Shown here: positions 22,256 to 34,451 of the stretch, in pieces
How positions within the stretch are numbered: position 1 is the first letter of the stretch
Layout: every line of letters starts with the position of its first letter
Origin: Viscum album
Taxonomy: Eukaryota; Streptophyta; Magnoliopsida; Santalales; Viscaceae
Direction: 5' to 3'
DNA length: 64,000 bases
Assembly (NCBI GenBank): GCA_963277665.1
Contig: OY728136.1
Location: 802,801,123 to 802,865,122 of the forward strand
The notes under the pieces: model-generated
What the model saw: the letters and a program-made list of their open reading frames with translations, nothing else
Database searches by the model: none
Told to the model about the DNA's origin: nothing
Program-made: the position numbers and the translations under genes

Positions 22256-24451
22256 TGGGAGGATATGGAGAATTCAGAGAGATGTTGGAAGAAAGAGGAA
22301 GATGGCTTTTTCTTTGTGTTTTTTCACTTTATATTTTTTATGAGAAGGTGGGTTTTTCTTTGTGTTTTTTTCCATTTTTTTTAATTTTGTTATTTTTTTG
22401 GTTTTTTACAATAAACAGAAACTAATGAATACAGAAAGCACCATCCCAGGAAACATAGCCATTTGAGTCCATGGATGATTGTTTCCTATGGACCAGTCAA
22501 GGTTTTAGTGCACTACTAACGTGTATAGTATCACTTAGGACGAATCCTCTGCGATAATACTTTTTAACAGAAGATTTTTTTATTAGATTGTATTCTGATT
22601 GGTGGGTTTTTTTAGAGAGCTTATAAAATGATTGAATGATATATATTGATTTAAAAAATTAAGAATTATTGGGGTGAGTTCATTATTAGGGAGTTATGTA
22701 ACACCCTAATATTTTATAGTCTGTTATCTTTTCAACGTATTTTAATAACTTGCGTTACACACAACCCCGAGTTCGAGCGCACCATGACTTACCAAACTAA
22801 CTGTTCAAAAAAGAGGTTATGAATATTATTAACCACATTTTAAATTTAAAATATCCTCTATAATTATAACATTCATATTTTATGTTTCTTAGACATAATA
22901 TAATAAAAATTAAAATTGCAAGATAAAAGAGATATTTTTCAAAAAATTCAGTTTTTCAGCCTTTTAATGAAAAACCCTTTTTAAATCCGATATTTGACAC
23001 TTTTATATATTAAATTTAGTTAAAATAAATCCTTATTTAGAAGAGGTACATAAAAATTTATATTGAATAATTTGTTTTGTATTTTTCTAATAACTTTCAT
23101 ATTTTGATGAATAGTGAAAAATACTAAATTTTAATTAAAAACAAATTTTTTAATTGAAATATTTTATAGTGTCAAATTATGAATTTGAGTGGTTTTAAAG
23201 TATAATTAGAAAATATTTTTATCATTTAATATAATTGAGGTCGTTTTATGTAATTTTACAATTAAACTGGATAGAAACAAGTGTCAATCTTTTGATAGTT
23301 TTTATTTCATAAAAACACACTTTCTGTTTTATCAACGGGAATTAATTTAAAATTAACTTCTGCCACTTTTGTGTTTTGAATTCAGAAAAATGTATTCCAT
23401 ATTTGGAATCAGGAGGACCATATTTTTTAAATAGGTAACTTTTATTTTTAGACATTATGAATATTTACTTCAATAAATATTTTATTAACCATTGTTAAAG
23501 GGTAAATATGGTAAATTAGGGTAAAACAATAATATTATAATAATACTAAATTACTATAACATGTGTCGTATTCCTATTTATTGATACATGTCTGACCATG
23601 GGAATCCTTGGGTCTATTTTTTGGACCTCATGGAGCCTTTGAGAGTGATAATGACACTTTATATTAATTAATTTAAAGTAAAGACAAAAATGACATAAAC
23701 ATATATCTTTTAGTAAAACAATTTTTACATTGGGTTATATAAGTTATCATTTCAACTATAAATACTCATTATAAATCTAATAATATTTCTGACATAATTA
23801 TATTTTATTTATAATTTCTAGACATTAAAAAATTAAATTTATTTATGACACAATGATGATGTATTAATTACCTTATTAATGAAATAATCAAATAAATGGT
23901 ATTGTAAATATTAAAATAAATATAATTTTAATGTTTTAATTATATACACAAATTTTATATGGGAATATGACATGTTTTTATTGATTAAATGTATTTGGTT
24001 TGAAGTAATCGAGTTGTTATGACTTTCACAAAAACCAAATACTAAATAGTGTCAAAATTGACATAATTGAGTTTTTAAAACAAATATTATATTATTAAAT
24101 TAGATAATAGTCCTAAAAATTTATGGTTCTAAAAAATGACTTATATAATGATAGGTATATCATTAATTAACCACTTGAGGTTCTCCTGACATTTTATAAT
24201 AAGTTTATTAACCAATTATTATAATAATACAAGAATACATGGTAAAAGTTAAACTATTTAACTAAGAGTTAAATCTAAAAGATAAGGTTAATATGGTGAC
24301 CCAAACCTATCTAAAACCTATTGGTTGAGATTTTTTCGACCCATACCAACCTTATCCTTGAAATAAATCATTTTGGAGACATTATAAACGGAAAATTATT
24401 TTGTTATAAAATAATATTTCAATCCATTCCTAAGGCTCCACTCTCCTCTCT

Positions 24452-24458
24452 TATAAAA
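24452..24458 (+). promoter_or_regulatory. Solo LTR TATA box
   Basis: tTATAAAAg followed by a C/T-rich leader (24461-24560) is the usual arrangement at a plant LTR transcription start. A short open stretch at 24321-24527 spanning this promoter is not a gene. Confidence 0.6.
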
Positions 24459-24794
24459 GGGAACTTCCCCTTCTCTCAGAATCACACCTCCAAATCCATT
24501 TGGCTCAGAAAACCCTTTCCCAAATAGAATCCCAATTTCCCGACCTTTAACCTAGAGTCCTTATTTTGATCAGAAGGAAAACCTAAGGGGCCCTCTTGAT
24601 CAAATCAAAAGGACGAACATGAAGAAGATGTAAATATTTTATCACCTCTTTCACGTTCTTTTTCTTCTTCCACTTCCTCTTTCATTGTTGTTTACATTCT
24701 AAAATACTAAATTTAGTATATTATATATAATGTGATGTTATTATAAAATGGTACAACCATATTCATTATTCTATACATCATATGAATGACAAAG

Positions 24795-25260
24795 TTACCA
24801 TACGTGTGTATGTATGGCTTAACGTCTCCACATCGTGGTGTAGTTTGTTATTCAAACACTTCATTATTTGGATGTGTATAATAATGATTATAATTGATGT
24901 AATAATAAATATAACATGTTAATTATTCTCTATATATTATATACCATCCAATTACATACGATTTCACCATCAATATAATGATATTTTCGCTCGCGCGTAC
25001 GTACGGATTACCATCTCCACGATGCGATGAGATTCATTCCCACGTTCACCATTCAATGATGATTATAAAAATATATATTATTAATAAGTATGAAATATAT
25101 GAAATAATAATGCTTCAGGAGATATATATATATATATATATATGTATCTATGTATTTTTTAAGTTACCTATATCTTATTCACTTACTTCGGTTCAATATG
25201 ATATGAAAACAGAAACAACGTTTATGCGTACGTACGACCCACCATCTCTATAAACGGTGC
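24795..25260 (+). repeat. Subrepeats inside the solo LTR (about 190-230 bp period)
   Basis: A motif of the type cgtacgtacg-gattaccatct-ccacgatgcgatg recurs near 24801, 24991 and 25224. Each copy is followed by an AT-rich spacer. Homologous motifs occur in the related LTRs near 57292, 57483, 57702 and 57890, and near 63499, 63689 and 63901. (TA)n at 25122-25142 lies between copies two and three. Confidence 0.65.
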
Positions 25261-28200
25261 CTTCCATTTAATATATATATCTATCATAAAAATTTATATT
25301 TAAAATATTTATGATATATAAATCAAGGATTATATTTTTGAAGTATTTAAATCATGTTCTAAATGATATGATTGAGAATAACAAGTTAAAACACGTACGA
25401 TAAAGAATGTTATTATTACCCAAAATGTTAATTTTGCATTGAAATCATTATTAAATGGGTATTATAAAGTCATAAATGAATAATTTATGATATAATAAAT
25501 ATTAATATGGTTATGGTATAGATTAATAACATACTATGGTCATTATATAGGAGGTTAAACGTACCATTGATCAAAGGAAAGTGCAAGGAAAATGTTGATT
25601 TCACAATCTCTTTATTATATGAGGTTGTTTTTACGTAAGTATCTACTGAGACATATTTATTATCCATGTCCATGTTTTATAAAATAGTTTTAAAATATAT
25701 TATTTTTATGTTAATTTTTACTAAAACATCATTTTAATTGTTTTAAAGATTTATTCTTTTAAACCTTTCTCATCAAGTCCATGTTTTCAAAATGGTTTTA
25801 AGGATTTAATTATATAGACACGAATGTTTTAAAATGTTAATTATTTTAAAATGATTCAAAGTGGAACAGTACCCTTTGATTCAAAAATGTCTTTAAATTT
25901 CCTCCTTCCTAAATTGTGTTACCTTTTAATGTTTTAATGAAAAAGGGATATTTCTCTCAAAGAGTTTTACAAATGATTTTCACCTATGTCAACATCCTTT
26001 GATGGATTTTAAATTTGTTTGAAGTTGATTTATCATAATACAAATCTTCCATATTGTATTGATGGTTTTTTTGATATATTTTACTATGAATGTGTTATTT
26101 TTATATCATTTATGGTTTTGTTTTAAAGTATACAAATTTTGTATGATAGTTTTAATACGAATGTTTATGTTATGTTTCAACCTTTTCATATGAGGAATGG
26201 ATTAGACTTAGTAAGTGATGGTTGGAGCCTAATATATCTATTCGATGTATCGGAAGGTATCATGAGACAATTAGACATGGAATTTGTTGAGACCTTTCCC
26301 AATTTGATATATGGTGTTGGCCGAGGCCTTAATCATTTTTAGACGTCTTGTCCGAGGCCCTGAAAAAATGTTTCAGAATATCTGGCATTATACATTCCCT
26401 CATTGGGAAAATAATATTGATGGTTCATGTGGTTATTCAACTAGTATAATTCTCATGACTATGTTTTATTATGACATTATTAACTCATCTAATATTTCCT
26501 TCATAATGTTTTCATGATTATTAATTGAAAAGACATCTATTTTCAAATATTCACCGTGCCTATTGTTCATGTTATCTTCTGCTAAATTGTTTACCCTTAC
26601 TGAGCATTTGAGCTCACCCCATTCTTATGTTTTATTTTCCAAGGATCTCCAAGAATTTTATTATGATTTATATGCAAGGTTAAGCTAAAAGGGAATAATT
26701 TCGTTCTTAAAAAACTATTTATTCTATATTTTATGTTTAAAATTATAATGTGATGTTTATGTATATAATCTCTTTCCAAGACTGCTAAACTGATCAGTCG
26801 TTTGGGACATGATTTCCTTGTATCATGCCAATGTATTAAAATAATACACCGACTCTTGGTAACTGGGGTTGAGTTATTACAAGTTAATCTTGTGATATCC
26901 TTATGCTTTTATTTATATTGCATTTAAATTAACACCCACTTCACAAGATAACGATAATTAGAATTCTAAATTTTTAAGGATTTAATCCATGCCTTAACGT
27001 ATATTAGGGTTATAATATCTATCATATATTGTTTATGGTAGCATATTTATGGTTCCAATAATCCATGAAAACCACATGTTAAACAAAATATGTCATAAAT
27101 CCATGACATGTTAAGTCCAAAATACACAATGTTATATTAAAGAATAGTCATTGAGTAAATACTCTCAATCACTTAACATCCATAAATTTTGACTCACCCA
27201 AATGAGAGATTTACTCAAAAATTGGAGCTGTTATTAATATGGTTATAATTATTATGATGATAAATTAAAAAGATACGAAAAAGAAAGGGATGCGAAAAGA
27301 TTGGTGCGACGAACACACACACACAAACAATGATGATAATTAAAAACAAACACTAGATTAAATGAGAAAAAAATTAAGGGAAGGGGATTCAATAGTATTT
27401 AAACTATTTTAAGAAAATTAATATTAATCTATAGAAGGTTTATGTGAATAAGATATACTTGTGAAGAAACTTTCATTAAATTTTTTTTGTAAAGAATAGA
27501 TTTACAAGATTACAATAATGAAGAACACAAAAGTAAAAGGAAACAAAGAGAGGAGGAAGGGTATCTCAATTGAAAAATTGAGTATGTAGGGTCATCCAAA
27601 TACCTTGGAAAGGATTTGGTCGTTCCAATATGTGCTCATCTCTTCTGAAATTACAAAACTATTGAAGGAGAGGATAGGGGTGTATTTATAACCAAAGGAA
27701 GTGGACTGTTTGCATTCTCAATATGTCCCTCCACCTATATCGCCATTGAGATAATTCCGAAAGCTGAATCTAAAAATATCTACTTATTAAAATTTTTAGA
27801 TAATAACGTTTTATGACTACTCTCAAAATTTGGTGGCATTTGGACATATGGATCCAAAGTTATGGTCGTTTGATTAAACAATGTTAATCTATCCATATCA
27901 ATCCGGAATTTTTAAGAGTACAAAATGTGAATGGGTTTATCAATAAGAAGATTCCTTCAAATCCATGTTATTTTTCATCAAATTCTGCCTCCTATCTCTC
28001 TTCTTTAACACTGAAAAATATCAACTTGATTTTATGTCTATATGAGGAGACATGTCATTAATACTGTACTGATTTTAATTCCCACCCAGAATGGCGGGCT
28101 GAGTTTAAATGAATCTGTTGGACCCCTTGTATTTGGAATTGGGCCTTGAAATTTTTATCTAAGACTACATACATTGTACACTAAATATTTTAGAGGAATA

Positions 28201-28569
28201 TAATAATTTTGAATTCTGTATTGATCCCAGTAATTCCATCTTCATAGCTAGTCCATTTTCTTCACTGTTTCATTGGGTCTTCTTGTGTGGACCATAGGAA
28301 ACTTAAAATTGAAGAATTGACCCATGATCCCTTCTAATTAACTGTTTTATATTGAAATAGGAATCCTAAAAAATAAAAACCAATCAATTTGGATCAGTAA
28401 GGTGATATTTATAAATAAACTAGTAAACTGACACAGTTAGACTACTTCTAAAAATGCTAAAAAATTATATTTAGTATTAAAACATTAATATTTCACACAA
28501 ATTATGCACATTTCATATAAAATCAGTAAAGGGAATATATAATAAGTCATGAAAATATTAATAACATTA

Positions 28570-30343
28570 GGAATGTGTTTGATATGTTTTATAAATTGAT
28601 AAATGGTTTATTTAAGTGGTGTTTGGGATGAAAAACATGGGTGGAAGGGGTTTTTTGGGGTTGTTTGGTAGTTGCCAAATGCATTTTCAAAGTCATTGAG
28701 GTGTGTGTATATTTAAATGGTGATTTCAAAGATAAATGAGTCACTTTGGGTGTGTTTACTTGTTTTACACATTTGAATTTAAATTACAAATTTCTTGAAT
28801 AATGGAAAACATGTTTTTATATCATTTCCTTGAGCAATTGGTTCTAAGGTGGCGTCCCTATATCGGATAAAGTGGATTTTGGTGTAAATATTTCATTGTT
28901 TATCTTGAAATGATTTAACAAATAGTTTTAATGATTTATCTATTTATTTATATTACGCGATATTAGTGTTTTTGAAGATTTTTTTATGCGTTGGTTTTTA
29001 AAGTAGTATGCTTATATAAAATGAGACATGTTTTATGGTGTAAAGCCTCTTTGCGTCACATAGTGGTGTTTTATTATGTCAACCCTTTTTGTGTAATTTA
29101 ATATTATTTTCAATGTTGTGAAAATTGTTTATGTTTCTCTTTGAGTGTTTCCAAACGGGGATTTTCTAAATGATTAAGTAATGAAAAATATGTTTTGGAA
29201 AGGTATTTTGGTGTGCCTGTGTTTTTGAAATGGTGTTTGGGTATGAAAGTGGTGTCTTTTTCTGTGTAATGTACTTTTTGGTGTGTAATATGTGAAATTA
29301 ATACATGATGTGAATGTGAAATTTGTTAGAGAACAAAAATTGGATCCCTGGGTACATAGGTGGGTGGATTAGGACTCGTACGCTAGATAACAAGTAAGTG
29401 GTTCATCCCGGTTTCATCTGGCAGGATTGATGTTACAAAACTAACTAAAATTTTGTGATGGTTTTATACCACTAGGTTATGGATGTGTTTTCCTAATAGT
29501 GGCTCATGAATGAAGGAATTGATTATTTTGTCTCCAATGTCGAGTTTATAGTGAGGTACGATGTCTCTAACGCACTATGCATACTAGCTACTTTAGGGGA
29601 TTTTACCCGTAGTGATCTACTATTCATGACGTGGTGCCCTCCATCGGAATACAGAGGAATACCTGAGTATATTCATGTTATTTATAAATTTTTTCTTCCA
29701 TTTTAAATTAGTATTTGTGAAATGGTCATTCTTTTAGTGCTCTTTCTTTTTCATTTTTAGCTTTTAAATGTTTTTATTAAAAACAGAGCATTGTAAAAGA
29801 TTGGTTTTACATAGTCATGTTAAATTATCTCTTAGGTGTTGTGGCCTGGAATTTTTTTATTGGGTGACATCCTAGTGGGACATTTTATCACACCTTACAT
29901 ACACCTTACGGTGTATATAGACCTTTTTTATTATGTATTCTAAGTTGTGACATCATGCTCAATGATGGTGGATCATGTTTTTGATGGTATTATCATACAG
30001 GTTGGTGTTGTAGCTTGTGGATGTATCACCTCTCTTGTTTCGTGGAGGTTTGGGTTAGAGTTTTAGTTTATTTTGTAGTCATTATTTTTTTGATGTTGTT
30101 TCAATTTGTAAACCTTTAAATCTGATTTTAGATTATGGTCATGTTTGGTTGTTTGTTTTCAGTTATAGTTTCTTCATTATTCTAGTTGTTTTGTGTTTAT
30201 GATTTAGGATAAATCATTACCATGTGTTAGTTTTGATACTTGAGCACTTGTGCCAGCCCTTGGGGATCAGAACCGCCCTTTGGGACATGTTGTGGACCGG
30301 GTCGGGCGCCGGGTCAGATGGTGACTCGACCTAGTTTGTGACA
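28570..30343 (+). repeat. LTR 3' part, split by the Athila array
   Basis: T/G-rich non-coding sequence ends ..gggtcgggcgccgggtcaga..ctagtttgtgaca at 30343, like the 3' ends of some plant gypsy LTRs. It begins exactly where Athila homology stops. A block at 29035-29100 (ggtgtaaagcctctttgcgtcacatagtggtg) loosely resembles the subrepeat at 24815 of the solo LTR. No coding capacity was recognised; the 66-codon + strand stretch at 29506 is unsupported. The 5' part of this LTR would lie left of the Athila array, outside the window. Identification as an LTR is an inference. Confidence 0.45.
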
Positions 30344-30903
30344 TACTATCCATCCCAAATCTCACCAAGGAAAACTCACCAAATAACATGAGTCAAATAA
30401 TGTAATATAATAACCAAGTCGATATTTGGGTACCCGACATCACTTACCATTGGTTAACTACTCATCATTAATGGAGAACTTCCTGATGCTACCAAGCTCT
30501 TCCACAAGCCCCATTGCCACAAACTTCCCACACACACTTGGGCGACATAGAACATACTGCCTATAAAAACCTGGGCCACAGCCACATCACACCCAACCCA
30601 CAGACACCTAGGCCCCAAGAACTGAACCTCATCCTGAAGAAACCTGGGAAAGTACAACATATCTCACTCTGTAGACACCTAGGAAGAACACTTCACCCAC
30701 AGACAACTCGCACACACAACCACACCATAACCTGCCCGAAGAGTCTAGGGATACCAATTCCTAGAAGAGGGAGTAGAGAAGACCCAATAACCAGCCATCT
30801 ATACTCCCACTAAGATGTTGGGAAAGGAAACCCTCCCCCATAACATTAGAGGTGTTCAGTATATAGTTCTGAACATGAGTGGGGTGTATATAGAAAAAAG
30901 GAA

Positions 30904-30905
<2 letters not shown>

Positions 30906-30937
<32 letters not shown>
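30906..30937. repeat. (TA)n microsatellite
   Basis: Sixteen uninterrupted TA units. Small open stretches that cross it on both strands are artefacts. Confidence 0.95.
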
Positions 30938-30940
<3 letters not shown>

Positions 30941-32429
30941 AAACACTCAACCCAACCATTGAGTTTTCAATACAAACAACTAGCCCACAGAAAACGACCC
31001 TTTCTGTCACCATTAATGCATAATCACATAGCCACCCACAGACTTAATTTATAACCTTATCCAATTCATTTAACCAATTATCATTCTACATTAACAATTC
31101 ATATATTTATTTATTCCATCACTGCCCATGAAACTAGTAACACAACACACCACATGTAACATTATGACCCACACACACTTCATAGAATTCTCTAGAAACT
31201 CCTGGATAAAGGCACACATAAGGTAACACCATTGTTCTTCAAAATTATCTCTCCCAAACCATACTCGGTATTCCCACTACATGAAAAGCAGCACATCCTG
31301 CAAATCAAAAAAATCAACTAGATTGCAGTCCCAGAACATAAGCAGACCATTCCCAACAACCATAACACAACCTAAATGCGGACCCACTATCCAAAAACAT
31401 CATCCATCCCACAAATAACCAACATCTCAACCTGAAATTACATTACACCACCCGTATCACCCCATACACATAGAAAAACTCCCAACCACAACACCACATG
31501 ACCAGAAAAAACATAAGTTCGAACATAAGAATACACATGTATGCCACAAAGAGTAAGGTGGATTTAGATTTAGAAACCATTTTTATTTAACTGCGCTATC
31601 ATTATTCAGGGATCTTCATAGAACATGTTCAATCTTGGGGAATCTATTTATTTTAATAGGTATACACAATTAACTATATTACCAAATTTATTATAGTGAT
31701 TCAAAACCTATAAAAGTGCACAAACATATACAACCAAGAATTATGATTTTCAGAAGGATACATCCCATAAAATTCAAAACATGGATCCAATATGATAGAT
31801 TAAATGAAACAAACATCATCACCATCTTCCTATCCCCTCATTTATTACATAAGAAACAAAATCTGTTATATTGAAAAATATGATTATCTTTATAACATGT
31901 TAGATTATCATCATAACACTAGGATTCAAATTTAAACATAAAAATACATTAGCTTAGCCACCCTTCCTGATACACGATAAATAAAGACCATGGGATACGT
32001 ACCTTGAGAAACAGATGATCAACAACTCCTTTTTGTGCCAAAAAATAGGGGGTGGATGAGTAGAAACATAAACTCAAAGGAAAACTAGATCCATAGCTAC
32101 AACAAAAATGAGACTCCTTATGGAAGAATGGTTTTGGGAACATTAAGATGGAAAAAAATAAATCACATTGGGAAGAGAATATCTCATCTTAGAAGAGCCA
32201 TATCCTATATCAATGGAAGGGAAATAGTTTCAACGGCCATTAATATCAGATCATGGTCAAGACCAACAAGTTTGACTATTTCAAAGCCCCGAGATCATTA
32301 TGATATTAAATATATAATTAATATTATTTAAAATTCCATTAGAGATGATCAAACTAGGTTTTAAACTTGATTTACGTCAAATAAACAAAAGAGGGGAAAA
32401 ACTAGAAAAAACTAGAAAAATATGGAAAT

Positions 32430-32725
32430 GAATCATTGATGTGTGAGTCACCAACATGAGTCACTGATAGTGAGTCACTGATTCCTGACTCACTAAAGTG
32501 ATTTATCAACATGAATCACCAATATGAGTCACTGACATGACCCACCAACAGTGAGTCACCAACGTGACTCACTGATGCCACTCCCTGATGTCCGACCTAC
32601 CGACACACGACCTACCGACGCCCTGACCTATCGATGATATGAACTACTGATGTATTGACGTATGGACATGATGAACTACCGATGCCCTGACCTACCAATT
32701 CCCTAACCTACTGATTCCATGACTG
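32430..32725 (+). repeat. Diverged 14-bp minisatellite
   Basis: About twenty head-to-tail units of 13-16 bp. The left half is built on ACATGAGTCACTGA and drifts in the right half to TGCCCTGACCTACCGA-like units. The gradual change of unit sequence along the array indicates local duplication followed by divergence. GAGTCA/TGACTC cores recur on both strands. Confidence 0.75.
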
Positions 32726-34451
32726 ACTGATAAAAAATAGGATTTTTGAAATCTCTTGAAATGAGCTACTATTACCACCCAAAACACCCCAAACACAGTA
32801 TTTTGACAAAGTAATGATTTGGGGAGGTCCACACCATTAAATTTACAATTAATGATAAGAAATATAGAACCCTATTTCAAATAACATTATAACAAACATT
32901 CTCATTAAGAAAAATATAAACATTAAATTCTATGTATTTCAATATCATCGATTAAATGAATGATGGTATTGTAAACTTTATAGATTTTTAATTATTCCTC
33001 TTCCACTATCATACATTCTTAGAATACATGAAACACGAAATATCCAAAAAAAATTATCACTACACACATTTTCATAGAAAAATACAATAATATTTAATTA
33101 TAGGTTTGAAATTAAAATACAAATTACAATGATGACTTCCATTAAGGAAATCTCCCTCTTAAATTCATATATTCAAATCAATTTAGAACATTAAGTAAGA
33201 TTGGATATGATTTATGAAATTAATGGATAATTTTATAGTTTCCCATGAACTATACATTGAGGAACATAAGAGAAAACACTTTAATGTATAAATTTATCAT
33301 GACCATAGCATGTTAAAATTACATTCATGGCAGAGAAATATATAACTTCCCTAAAACCATTATGAAATAATCTCTTTATGAAGAATAAAATATTATCACC
33401 CAAATATAATTTATATCATTTTTCATTGAAAAAATGCATTATGACTAACACCCTACCATATACCTTCTTATTATGATAGAAATTTTCTTCTTCTTAACAC
33501 CATTTCATTATCACATGACACCTTAAAATATTTCATTCTAATTCAATTCCCAGAATAGAAATCCAACCAATATTACCATTTATAACATTATTGAATCATT
33601 TTTCTCAATGATTCATATCTTTATTCTATAATTAATAGTCACTTACTAAGGATTATTCGTCCCTGTTTTTTTTTTCTATTCATGAAAATTTAACAAAAAT
33701 TCCATAAGCTCAATGTTTTATCATCGTAGGATAAGTATTTACTATTTTTTTAATTAACCCACAACCATATCCCATATAATATGAAATATTTTATTTTTTT
33801 ACATGGGTCATGATAAACTTTATATATTCTTTGGAGTTACTAATGTTAGGAAAAACATTTTATAAACACCATTACATTTTCAATGTCTATTTCATGTTCA
33901 AAACTCACAATTTCTTCTTGTGGAATTAACAATTACATGTCGATCACAACACCATAAAATAACGTTTTTTTTAAAAAAACATGCCAGTTTTGATATTTTA
34001 CATGGAATTGTGATTCCAACATCCTATTTATACACAACCATAAAAAAATTTCAAACTATTTCCTCATGAAAATCAATTTAAAAAATTAAACATATCTTCA
34101 CTTCAACTAAAAACCATATTTCACATATGATTTAATGTGATTATTTTTTCAAAAAATTATGTAAATGTGGTAAAAATACATTAACCTAAAATTTTATATA
34201 TAATATATTCAAATTCACATAAAAAACCAACCAATTTGGAACCATCATCTCTTGAAGTAGCCCTAAAATTAAATTTACATAATGATATAAAATTAAATTA
34301 TAAAAGATAAAATACATAACAACTGTTCATATCATTAAAAAAATGTTATTGTGAATAAAACATTTTCATTCAGTAAGGTCTTGTCTTACACATCCTTGTT
34401 AATACTATATTGAGGTTCGATAGTGTATATCAATTATACAAATGGGAAAAT

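Larger units (their letters stand above)
14942..22560 (-). mobile_element. Athila-like gypsy element, copy B interior
   Basis: A complete internal region lies between the polypurine tract (14942-14954) and the decayed primer-binding site (22538-22560). Domain order on the minus strand is gag (22255 down to 20874), protease (20580-19934), reverse transcriptase/RNase H (19500-17916), integrase (17870-16503), then an untranslated or env-position region. Collinear with copy A throughout, and somewhat better preserved at the active sites. Confidence 0.87.
22697..26881 (+). mobile_element. Solo LTR (gypsy-type), 4185 bp, with 5-bp target duplication
   Basis: Starts TGTAACACCC and ends GTTATTACA. 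It is flanked by AGTTA at 22692-22696 and 26882-26886; the empty site with a single AGTTA is preserved in the central LTR (13259-13263). No gag, pol, primer-binding site or second LTR occurs inside, so it is a single LTR left after recombination. A TATA box (24452-24458) precedes a pyrimidine-rich leader. The family reappears at 55663 and 61864 as the LTR pair of a gag-bearing element. The TGTAACACC start is common in chromovirus-type gypsy LTRs; lineage is inferred only from that and the long LTR. Confidence 0.85.
22561..28569 (-). repeat. Athila copy B right (5') LTR, interrupted
   Basis: LTR sequence occupies 22561-22696 and 26887-28569. The intervening 22697-26881 is a later insertion with a target duplication. 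The outer edge (28569) coincides with the end of homology to the central LTR. A TATAAATA box on the minus strand lies at 27683-27690. Right of 28569 the sequence is unrelated to Athila. Confidence 0.85.
30344..34451. other. Non-coding, C-rich then AT-rich tract (possible minus-strand LTR)
   Basis: 30500-31550 is A/C-rich on the + strand (T/G-rich on the minus strand, like 28570-30343). 31560-34451 is very AT-rich. On the minus strand a leader-like segment ends ttctcaag|gtacgtatcc (about 31994-32011), which looks like an exon/intron donor. Contains (TA)n at 30906-30937 and a 14-bp minisatellite at 32430-32725. One reading is an LTR in minus orientation abutting the previous one tail to tail. 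No gene was recognised on either strand. Confidence 0.35.

Noticed and set aside
24795..25260. CRISPR-like direct repeats
   Set aside because: Period near 200 bp, diverged units, plant LTR context; not a CRISPR array.
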